A model generated the notes under the pieces. The model saw only the letters and a list, made by a program, of their open reading frames with translations, ran no database searches and was not told where the DNA came from. A DNA stretch of 50,451 nucleotides from Promethearchaeota archaeon (GTDB lineage: Archaea; Asgardarchaeota; Lokiarchaeia; Sigyniarchaeales; SOKP01). Position numbers and translations under genes: made by a program. Of the stretch, positions 8,656 to 16,003 are shown in pieces (the stretch's first letter is position 1; each line of letters begins with the position of its first letter). The stretch is from positions 1 through 50,451 of the forward strand of contig JAHLWP010000033.1 of assembly GCA_019057865.1 (NCBI GenBank), in the 5' to 3' direction.

Positions 8656-9903
8656 TTGCATGAAATGATTACTATTGGTCTTGATTATAGTCATAATAAT
8701 ATATTAACTCTTGAAGCTTCAAGTTATGCCGATTTCACCCAATTTTTATTTACTTCTGGTTTTAAATTAGGCAAAGTTGAAGCTGGTTTTGATTTATTAA
8801 CTAATTTTGAAAAATATGATGCTATTATCCTCTCAACACCAAAAAATATAAATTTAAAGCCAAATGAAATTGAGAATCTTGAAAATTATGTGAAAAATGG
8901 GGGCAGTCTTCTGATCTTTAGTTCAAGTGGAGGGGATTATACAAATAAGACTAATTTGAATGAATTAACTCAAAGGTTTGGATTTAAGTTTGAATCAGAT
9001 GAAGTTAATGATTCAATGAATTATGTTTTTCTACAAAAAAGACCAATTCTAACTAAACTTAAGCCACATTTTATAACTGAACAAGTAAGAAAAATTGTTT
9101 TTTCCAGCTCTTGCTCAACTAAAACTATAGATTTTGTTGAGGATGAAAAAAATATAAAAATCGAAGAATTAATAGAATTAGGGTTAAATGGTTGGCGTAA
9201 GAAGTATGATGGAGAAAAATGGATTGAAGAGGACAGTCCTAAAATACCATTAATGGTTATTGTTGAATACTATAAAGGAAAAGTTGTGGCTTTTGGTAAT
9301 TCTAGCATTTTTTCTTCTTTAGGACAAGAATATGGATTTACTGCTTTTGACAATGATATTTTAATCGCGAATATAATAAGATGGCTGGTAATGGATGTAG
9401 AATCCAAAGGAAAAGTGATTACTATTGAATTAAATTTAGATTTGTTTTATTGGGGAAAAGACATTATTAAAAAAGATAATTGGGGAGGTTTCTCGGATCT
9501 TATTAATGTTAGTCTTAAAAGTTTCAAAGATAATTACAAGGAAATAATAGATAAAATAAAAACTATACAAAAAGAAAAATTAGCAAAACGAAAAGATTAT
9601 GAAGAAGCGAGATTGAAAGAAGAAATTTCTGAAGAAAAAATCCTTGAAAAAATACCTGAACCTGTTAGAAAACGAGAAGATCTCGAAGATATAATGAGTG
9701 CAATAGAGGAGATTACTGGAGAAAAATATGAACTTTCTATTAATTTTGAAGAAGAAGAGATGAGTTTGCCATCAGGATTAACTTATACCAACGATAATAT
9801 TATAGAATTTGAAAAAGGTTATCCTAAAAAAGCTATCTGGCATGGAAAAGCAACAAAAACTTTTATAGAGTGGTTAAAAAAAAAGTATGAGGATTCAAGC
9901 TAA
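8656..9903 (+). CDS. GIFT / IFT52-like Rossmann domain protein with C-terminal W-x-G-K...W motif
   Basis: The first 250 residues resemble the GIFT (GldG / intraflagellar transport) or DUF4350-type glutamine-amidotransferase-like fold: an N-terminal strand MITIGLDYSHNN, a YDAIILSTP strand near residue 55, the turn YVKNGGSLLIFSSSGGDY near 78-95, NLNELTQRFGF, and VVAFGNSSIFSS near 215. No amidotransferase Cys-His dyad is seen. A charged helical linker (about 290-345) follows, then a short C-terminal module with PKKAIWHGKATKTFIEWLKK. The same fold occurs in eukaryotic IFT52, but homology beyond the fold is inference. TTG start at 8656, or more likely the ATG at 8665. It stands between two RNA-modification genes. 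Confidence 0.6.
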   Translation: MHEMITIGLDYSHNNILTLEASSYADFTQFLFTSGFKLGKVEAGFDLLTNFEKYDAIILSTPKNINLKPNEIENLENYVKNGGSLLIFSSSGGDYTNKTNLNELTQRFGFKFESDEVNDSMNYVFLQKRPILTKLKPHFITEQVRKIVFSSSCSTKTIDFVEDEKNIKIEELIELGLNGWRKKYDGEKWIEEDSPKIPLMVIVEYYKGKVVAFGNSSIFSSLGQEYGFTAFDNDILIANIIRWLVMDVESKGKVITIELNLDLFYWGKDIIKKDNWGGFSDLINVSLKSFKDNYKEIIDKIKTIQKEKLAKRKDYEEARLKEEISEEKILEKIPEPVRKREDLEDIMSAIEEITGEKYELSINFEEEEMSLPSGLTYTNDNIIEFEKGYPKKAIWHGKATKTFIEWLKKKYEDSS

Positions 9904-9976
9904 GAGAAACTTTTCTCCTATTATCATAAAATAGAAATAAAATGAAATATTTTCTTTTTAAGGGAATTCTGTTAGC

Positions 9977-11386
9977 TTGATTATGGATGACTTTTTATTT
10001 GTTTTAGGAAGGAATTGGCAATTATCATTAGCGGAACTTGATAATTGTCTCAAAAACTCAGAATTTAAAGGTAGGATAAAAGATTATTCTGCGAATATTG
10101 CAATAGTAGAATTTGATAGTCTGATTAGAGATAAATATTATGTAAATAAATTAATGGAACTTCAATTTATGTTAGGTGGTTGCCAAAAAATTGGCAAAAT
10201 CTATGAATTTATCAATATTCACACGATTTTCAATGCCTTTCCATTTAAAATAGAAAAATTCAAAGAGGTAGATAAAACCAGATTTAAAATATTAAATGTC
10301 ATGGAAAAAGTTCTTAATGAGATATTTCCAAAAATTCAGAATAAGAATCTTTTTTATGCGGTCTCAATTTACCCAAATCTTTTTGATGATGATTATTATT
10401 CAAAAATTTTGGTGAAACATTTTTTACCTTTCTTAAATAAAAAAATAATGGAGCTTTTGAAACAAAAAGGCGCACAAAAGGCACTATATTATCAATACCC
10501 TGAAAAAAATATAAAATCAGGGAATCTAAATCCAATATTCCCTCATATTGTAATTAAATATGGTTTACTAAACGAAGATAGAGCAGAAATAATTTTTGGG
10601 TTTACTGAAGAAGGATTATATATTGCAAGAACTTTTACAACTGATGACCCCAATTTTAAGAAAAAAATTGATGAAGAAAGACCTTTTAAAGAGTTTAAAA
10701 GTAGCATATCCCCAAAATTAGCACTTATGATGTTAAACTTTTTGAACTTATTTGAAAAGCGAGAAAAGAAAAATATTCTAGACCCATTTGTTGGCAATGG
10801 GACTATTCTGTTGTTTGCCTTAATACAGGATTTTCAAATATATGGTTCTGATAATGATCCTCAAAAAGTAGAAAACACAATCCGAAATATTAATTGGTTA
10901 TTAGAAGAATTAGAAGAACCTTTTCCTCTGCTATTAGATGACAGAATTACGAGAATAGATGCCGAGAATTTATCTGAAGATTTTAAACCTAACTTTTTTG
11001 ATGGTATCTGTACTGAACCTACATTAGGTCCTTATTATCATAAACAACCTTATTATAATCAAGTAAAAGAATTAATCCAATCTGAGTTAGAGCCGTTATA
11101 TAATGCAATTTTTAGAGAAACATATAAAATATTAAAGCCTAACAGAAGAATCTGCATTGTAGCACCAATTTTTAGCACTATAGATGGAGGAGATACTCAA
11201 ATAAATATCAATAAAATTGCTATAAATAATAAATTTAAATCGATATCAATGATAGATGCTAATAGAATAATTAATAAATCAAATCAAAAATTACAGTTTC
11301 GGAAGCAGAATATTAAGAATTTAATTGATGCTAAAAAAGATCAAGTTATTAAAAGAAAAATTTATGTATTTGAAAAGAAATTGTAA
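9977..11386 (+). CDS. Trm11/UPF0020-like RNA methyltransferase
   Basis: A SAM-dependent methyltransferase of the Trm11/TrmG10 (COG1041-like) type, expected to modify tRNA guanosine. Seen: an N-terminal region of about 200 residues beginning FLFVLGRNWQLSLAELDN, as in Trm11-type N-termini before a THUMP-like domain; then RPFKEFKSSISPKLALMMLN near 235; motif I ILDPFVGNGTILLFAL near 268; the acidic GSDNDPQK near 290; and motif IV TEPTLGPYY near 357. An EP-x-LGP catalytic loop replaces the usual DPPYG of N2-guanine methylases, so the exact target is unclear. The TTG start is followed two codons later by an ATG (9983), the more likely start. Confidence 0.72.
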   Translation: MIMDDFLFVLGRNWQLSLAELDNCLKNSEFKGRIKDYSANIAIVEFDSLIRDKYYVNKLMELQFMLGGCQKIGKIYEFINIHTIFNAFPFKIEKFKEVDKTRFKILNVMEKVLNEIFPKIQNKNLFYAVSIYPNLFDDDYYSKILVKHFLPFLNKKIMELLKQKGAQKALYYQYPEKNIKSGNLNPIFPHIVIKYGLLNEDRAEIIFGFTEEGLYIARTFTTDDPNFKKKIDEERPFKEFKSSISPKLALMMLNFLNLFEKREKKNILDPFVGNGTILLFALIQDFQIYGSDNDPQKVENTIRNINWLLEELEEPFPLLLDDRITRIDAENLSEDFKPNFFDGICTEPTLGPYYHKQPYYNQVKELIQSELEPLYNAIFRETYKILKPNRRICIVAPIFSTIDGGDTQININKIAINNKFKSISMIDANRIINKSNQKLQFRKQNIKNLIDAKKDQVIKRKIYVFEKKL

Positions 11387-11415
11387 TAGGAATATTAATA
11401 CATATGAAATAACTT

Positions 11416-12099
11416 ATGAAATTTTCAGAAATCTTAGATAAAATTGATGTTGTCCTAGAAGGAGAAGCGCATTTAGATGAGTTAGCAAGAGAAAGACAAG
11501 ATCCCTTTAAAATTTTGATTTCAACAATACTCTCCGCCAGAACTAGAGATGCCAACACTAGGGAAGCAACCCAAACGTTATTTGCTAAACATAATACTCC
11601 AGAGCGGATCTCTAGTGCAAACGTTGAACAGTTAGAAAAATTAATTTATAAATCTGGTTTCTATAAGGTTAAGGCTGCTAGAATAAAAGAAGTATCTCAA
11701 GTTTTATTAGAAAAATACAATGGAAAAGTTCCTAATAACTTTAATGAATTAATGAGCCTTCCCGGAGTTGGTGCGAAAACTGCTAATTGTGTATTAGTAT
11801 ATGCTTATAAAATTCCTGCAATACCTGTTGATACACATGTACATAGAATTAGTAATCGGATAGGATGGGTTAATACCAAGAATCCAGGAAAAACAGAAGA
11901 TGCTTTAAGAGATCTTATTCCTAGAGATCAATGGATCAGATTGAATCGGATCTTCGTTAAATTTGGTCAGGAAATTTGTTTACCTAATAACCCAAAACAT
12001 GAAATCTGCCCAATAGAAGATATATGCCCTAAAGACTTTTCAATGGAATTAGCATTAAAGAAAAAAAAAGAAAAAAAAAATACAAAAAGTGTTAAGTAG
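11416..12099 (+). CDS. nth: Endonuclease III (DNA glycosylase/AP lyase)
   Basis: Base-excision repair glycosylase/AP lyase for oxidised pyrimidines. Seen: the helix-hairpin-helix LMSLPGVGAKTANCVLVYAY near residues 112-131 with the catalytic Lys, and VDTHVHRISNRIGW near 139 with the catalytic Asp. The C-terminal iron-sulfur loop reads C-x6-H-x2-C-x5-C, so the second of the four normal cysteines is histidine. Its 227 residues include a lysine-rich tail coded by an A-run (12057-12080). It lies 29 bases after the RNA methyltransferase. ATG start. Confidence 0.92.
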   Translation: MKFSEILDKIDVVLEGEAHLDELARERQDPFKILISTILSARTRDANTREATQTLFAKHNTPERISSANVEQLEKLIYKSGFYKVKAARIKEVSQVLLEKYNGKVPNNFNELMSLPGVGAKTANCVLVYAYKIPAIPVDTHVHRISNRIGWVNTKNPGKTEDALRDLIPRDQWIRLNRIFVKFGQEICLPNNPKHEICPIEDICPKDFSMELALKKKKEKKNTKSVK

Positions 12100-12100
12100 A

Positions 12101-12196
12101 ATGGAAAAAAAGTATGATTCTTATTGTGGGTTATATTGCGGTGCTTGTGCAATCTTCCTTTCAAATGAGAAGAGTGAAGCTATTTCTTTTTGTTAA
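12101..12196 (+). pseudogene. Truncated DUF3795 gene (N-terminal stub)
   Basis: An ATG one base after the nth stop opens a 31-codon frame that reads MEKKYDSYCGLYCGACAIFL and stops soon after. CGLxCGxC is the N-terminal signature of DUF3795 cysteine-rich proteins, normally 100-140 residues with several more cysteines downstream; a full-length relative lies at 41300. The frame ends inside the 3' end of the rhomboid gene on the other strand, the two stop codons overlapping at 12193-12196. This looks like the 5' stump of a gene whose body was lost by deletion. A functional 31-residue peptide is possible but less likely. Confidence 0.6.
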
Positions 12197-12774
12197 TAAT
12201 GTTCTAAATCTTTATCTTTCTGCTTAAAAATATATCCAAGAAATACACCTCCTAATAATCCAAATAAGTGAGCCCATAAATTAATATCTGGTGCTAAAGA
12301 AGAGGCGATAAAAAATAAGACATAAAGAAGTGCAAGAAAAAGAAGAGACCTATCCTCTGTCACCATCAAAACAAGGACAGCCCCTATAAGCCCAAAAATT
12401 GCTCCTGAGGCTCCTAAACTTATGCTATCTAAAGGCAACAAAATTAAAGAAAAGAGATTTCCAATTAATCCTGAAAGAAAATAGATAAATATATATTCAA
12501 TTTTCGAATAAACTCGACTATTCTCAATTGTTGCACCGAATAATAGTAGGCCGATCATATTTGAGAATAAATGAATAATATCTATATGGAGAAATATTGG
12601 TGTGAAAATTCTCCAAATTTCGTGGTCTTCAATGATATTTCTGTTTATTTGAACAAGGAGAATAAAATCCTCCGTTAGAACTAGGTTGAAAGTGATATAG
12701 CAAAAAACATTAATAAAAATTAGAAGTATTGTAATCTTAGCGTCCTTTAAGGACTCTGCATCTAAGAAAATCAT
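12193..12774 (-). CDS. Rhomboid-family intramembrane serine protease
   Basis: A polytopic membrane protease that cleaves transmembrane segments. Seen: about six hydrophobic segments in 193 residues, HIDIIHLFSNMIGLLLFG (the oxyanion His/Asn region) near residues 70-87, the catalytic serine in LGASGAIFGLIGA near 122, and the catalytic histidine in WAHLFGLLGG near 167. This is the compact six-helix prokaryotic type without a cytosolic domain. ATG start. Its 3' end overlaps the DUF3795 stub, and its start is 86 bases from the divergent isoaspartyl methyltransferase. The substrate is unknown. Confidence 0.88.
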   Translation of the reverse strand: MIFLDAESLKDAKITILLIFINVFCYITFNLVLTEDFILLVQINRNIIEDHEIWRIFTPIFLHIDIIHLFSNMIGLLLFGATIENSRVYSKIEYIFIYFLSGLIGNLFSLILLPLDSISLGASGAIFGLIGAVLVLMVTEDRSLLFLALLYVLFFIASSLAPDINLWAHLFGLLGGVFLGYIFKQKDKDLEHY

Positions 12775-12860
12775 GATTATGATGTTATATATAAAATCTT
12801 AAAAATAATTATAACAAAATATAATAATTTATATTGACATTATATTTTTAGTATTAAAAG

Positions 12861-14063
12861 TTGATTAATTTGGACAAAAGCGTAAAAATAAATGAAAAAA
12901 AAAGAAGGTTATTGGATTCTTTAGTTAAGAATGAGATTCTAAGAGATAAGAGACTCTATAAAGCTTTTTTAGAAGTTCCCCTAGAAAAATTCATTCCAAA
13001 GAAATTCATACGATATGCTAAACTTTATTACGATGTTCCAAATGTTTTTTATTACGATGAGAGTAATCCAAAAAGTTATAGAACAATTTCAGCTCCCCAT
13101 ATGATTTCCATCATGCTTCAAGGTTTAACATTGGGGCCTTCTGATGATCTATTGATATTAGGGGCTAAAAGTGGATATATTTCTGCTCTCGCACACAAAT
13201 TAGCACCTAAAGGTGAAATTATTGTACTTGAAGCAAATTCAGATATAGCAAAAGTTACTTCTGAAAACTTAGAAAGATTGAAATTAGATAGTAACATAAC
13301 AGTAATAGTAAAAAATCCACTTCATGGCATGCCCGAATTAAGCCCATGGCAGAAAATCTTAGTAACTGGAGCAATAAAACAATCAAGAATACATCCCTTA
13401 TTAAAACAACTCGATCCTAATGATGGCGTCTTATATGCACCAATTGGAGAAGATTTTGTTCAATTCTATACTCAAATCTTAAGGATTAATGAAGAATTCT
13501 TTGGAAAAAGACAACTTCAGGTAAGATTTACCCCTTTAGTAACTCAATTAGAATTGAATGAATTAGAATTAATAACTGATTTTGACGAATTGGAAATTAA
13601 AGAAGATCATTCCAAAATTGATCTAACTGAAAGAATAGAAGTAAAATACGCTTCAAAAATTTTTGAGGAAGTACAATTACAACCAGAGCCCGAAGTTAAA
13701 CCAGTTGATATTAAACAGCGCGATAATGTAATATCTCATTTAGAAGATATAGAAAAAAATATTAAGAACTTAAAAAGAGAGGGAAACATAGAAAAATGCT
13801 TTAGTTGTGTTGAAGATATCGAATCGAACTTGGAAATTCTTAAAAAAGATAAAAAAATTTTTGAAATAAAACTAAAAAAAATGCAAAATATGTTGAATCA
13901 GATAAGTTCATATAATATTGTAAGAAAAGATTTAGAAGAACGAGAAATAACTGATTCATCTGTTATAGATAAAAAAGTTGAAATTATAAACAAACAAATT
14001 GAAGAAATTAATAACCTATATGAAATATTGAGAGAAGAAATTGAGAGAATTAGATCTCTTTAG
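12861..14063 (+). CDS. Protein-L-isoaspartate O-methyltransferase domain fused to a coiled coil
   Basis: Residues 1-240 are a PCMT-type SAM methyltransferase: LEVPLEKFIPKKF, the substrate/SAM segment TISAPHMISIML near residue 78, motif I DLLILGAKSGYISALAHKLAP near 98, and VLEAN near 122. Motif I has LGAKSGY where PCMT normally has IGTGSGY. Residues 275-400 are an uninterrupted charged helical region with heptad-like spacing (EDIEKNIKNLKREG, EEINNLYEILREEIERI). Ordinary Pcm is about 210-220 residues, so this fusion nearly doubles it and suggests oligomerisation or a partner. It may repair damaged aspartyl residues or have been repurposed. TTG start; no better upstream start is visible. Confidence 0.75.
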   Translation: MINLDKSVKINEKKRRLLDSLVKNEILRDKRLYKAFLEVPLEKFIPKKFIRYAKLYYDVPNVFYYDESNPKSYRTISAPHMISIMLQGLTLGPSDDLLILGAKSGYISALAHKLAPKGEIIVLEANSDIAKVTSENLERLKLDSNITVIVKNPLHGMPELSPWQKILVTGAIKQSRIHPLLKQLDPNDGVLYAPIGEDFVQFYTQILRINEEFFGKRQLQVRFTPLVTQLELNELELITDFDELEIKEDHSKIDLTERIEVKYASKIFEEVQLQPEPEVKPVDIKQRDNVISHLEDIEKNIKNLKREGNIEKCFSCVEDIESNLEILKKDKKIFEIKLKKMQNMLNQISSYNIVRKDLEEREITDSSVIDKKVEIINKQIEEINNLYEILREEIERIRSL

Positions 14064-14151
14064 ATTTTTTCTATGTTAATTTATTTTTAATACTTTCAAC
14101 CATTTTCAAAATATTTTATCCATTATTTAAAAGTAATAAAACAGAAAATTT

Positions 14152-14664
14152 TTAATCCTTTAAAAATACTAAAACAGCTTTCATAAATTCTGGTAAGTCA
14201 TCAGGCATTCTTGATGTTATCAAATTATTATCGATTACAACAGGGAAATCTTCAAATTTAGCACCTGCATTTACCATATCATCTTTTATTGCAAAATAAC
14301 TTGTAGCTCTTCTATCTTTAACAATTTTCGCAGAAATTAAAACCCAGCCTGCATGACAGATACTTCCAATTAATTTTTTCGTCTCATTGATTCTAGCTAC
14401 AAAATTCAAAACATCCTTATCTCTTCTCAAATAATCGGGATTTTTTGTACCACCAGGTATTATTACTCCATCATAATCGTCTGGATTTACCTCCCTTATT
14501 AGTTTATCAGGTTTAATTGGATATCCATATTTTCCTTTTATTTCTCTTCTATGTAAACTAATCAATTCCGTTTCGTAGCCAGCTTCATTTAATCGAATAC
14601 GAGGATAATGCAATTCTAAATCTTCATACCCATCAGTGGCTAAAATTGCTATTTTCTTTACCAT
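14152..14664 (-). CDS. DJ-1/PfpI-family protein
   Basis: A small cytosolic protein of the DJ-1/PfpI (C56) superfamily. Seen: the N-terminal strand KKIAILATDGYEDLELHYP, the strand DGVIIPGGTKNPDYLR near residue 67, and the nucleophile elbow IGSICHAGWVLISA near 98 with the reactive Cys followed by His. Family members are chaperone-like glyoxalase/deglycase or peptidase enzymes; the activity here cannot be told from sequence. AAGGAGGT about 8 bases before the ATG is a strong ribosome binding site and fixes the start. Confidence 0.87.
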   Translation of the reverse strand: MVKKIAILATDGYEDLELHYPRIRLNEAGYETELISLHRREIKGKYGYPIKPDKLIREVNPDDYDGVIIPGGTKNPDYLRRDKDVLNFVARINETKKLIGSICHAGWVLISAKIVKDRRATSYFAIKDDMVNAGAKFEDFPVVIDNNLITSRMPDDLPEFMKAVLVFLKD

Positions 14665-14828
14665 TTTCCAATACCTCCTTGATTTATTTTAAAATTTTTT
14701 TATTACTTCAATTTTATACTACAGAGGATTTCCTTTTTTATTTTATAGGTTATAAATTATTATCATTACAGTTCTTTAATCCAATAAAACATAAGTCCAA
14801 CAGAAGAATAGAATACTAATTAAAAGGA

Positions 14829-15467
14829 CTAATTAACGTTTAAAAAGCCTACATATGCTATTACAAGCGCTATAATTATTAAAAGAAGATTCATAGGAGT
14901 TGGAATAATTCGATTTGGTGTTTTCCTTTTATAGTTTTCATAAATTTTGCCAAACTTTGGAATCAAGATTAAATTTTCTTCAAGCATAGCATTTATTTCT
15001 AATATAATTAAAATTAAAAGACTTATTAATAAAGAAATAAATGAATCTGAGATTATGGCAGCTCCTATAAAAATAATACCCCATGCTGAATATATAGGAT
15101 GTCTTATTAATTTAAAAATTCCATGAGTAATTAATTTAGAGCTAGTTTCATCTAATGATTTAACCTTATATATTTTTCTTGCTCTTTTGGCAAAATTTAT
15201 ACCTATAATAATGAGTGTAATGCCAAATAATGCGAAAAAGATCCAATACTGCTGAAAGTAACTAAAATTATTAGGGAACCACAATTTTAAAAAGCTTGAA
15301 TTAATAATGGGTATTGGTACTATAGATAATGTCCATATTAGAGGAAATAATTTATAAAATACTTTAACTGATTTTCTTTCTTTATCCTTTACTTTTAGAA
15401 ATAAGATCCAATAAAGGATAAGGTTGAAGATGAAAATTATTAGTAAAATAATCGTTATTAGTAGCAT
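14829..15467 (-). CDS. Isoprenylcysteine carboxyl methyltransferase-like membrane protein
   Basis: A membrane methyltransferase of the ICMT/phospholipid-methyltransferase-like class. Seen: about five hydrophobic segments, and the conserved C-terminal SAM-binding signature LITHGIFKLIRHPIYSAWGI near residues 111-130 (RHPxY), followed by the second signature EENLILIPKFGKIYENYKRKTPNRIIP near 167-193 (E...FG..Y..Y...). A second member of the family is at 47793. The true substrate in archaea is unknown; lipid or thiol methylation is possible. Gene-free AT-rich DNA lies on both sides. Confidence 0.78.
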   Translation of the reverse strand: MLLITIILLIIFIFNLILYWILFLKVKDKERKSVKVFYKLFPLIWTLSIVPIPIINSSFLKLWFPNNFSYFQQYWIFFALFGITLIIIGINFAKRARKIYKVKSLDETSSKLITHGIFKLIRHPIYSAWGIIFIGAAIISDSFISLLISLLILIILEINAMLEENLILIPKFGKIYENYKRKTPNRIIPTPMNLLLIIIALVIAYVGFLNVN

Positions 15468-15541
15468 AATGTTAATTAATGCAAAATTAAATTTATTTTA
15501 ATGAATATCCATTCTGTTTTATAATTTCTGATATTGGTATA

Positions 15542-15962
15542 TCAATATTTCCCATATTTTTTAGCAGCACTCTGAAAGATTCTCAAATTTTTCAGTGGAA
15601 TTTCTTTAAAAATTACAGTACTAGGACCTATGATGAAATGCCGATTTTCTTGTAAAGCGTTCATTAATCCTTTTACATGATCAACAATTTGTTCTTTAGT
15701 ACCATAAGGAAGTATATAGCTGACATCCCCAAAGCCAATAACGACAAAATCAGGAAAATTTTCATTAATAAAATATGGGTCTGCACCGCCTTCCCAACCT
15801 TGTAGACCTTGATTTTCCCTTATAGTTATTTGTCAACTCATCCTTATGTTGGTTAATAAACTCCTCTCTTATATATTGGACATGTGTGGGGACTCTATCT
15901 AATTTATTTCTTTCTGAATCATTATACACCGCGAGATAACGTGTACGAGCATTCATAATCAT
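15542..15962 (-). pseudogene. Uroporphyrinogen decarboxylase/methyltransferase (URO-D) family remnant with internal deletion
   Basis: Reading leftward from 15962, the first segment gives MNARTRYLAVYNDSERNKLD and RVPTHVQYI, the typical start of a URO-D superfamily protein (often corrinoid:CoM-type methyltransferases). Near 15815 the frame changes, and the other frame gives a coherent C-terminus: GWEGGADPYF, VVIGFGDVSYILPYGTKEQI, FIIGPSTVI and a final AAKKYGKY before the stop at 15542-15544. Together they cover about 140 codons against 340-380 in intact members, so roughly 200 or more central codons and the frame are lost. The cobalamin adenosyltransferase at 41699 shows that corrinoid chemistry exists in this genome. 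Confidence 0.7.
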
Positions 15963-16003
15963 GAAATCAGTGAAAATAAAATAAAGAATTTAAATAAAAA
16001 AAA

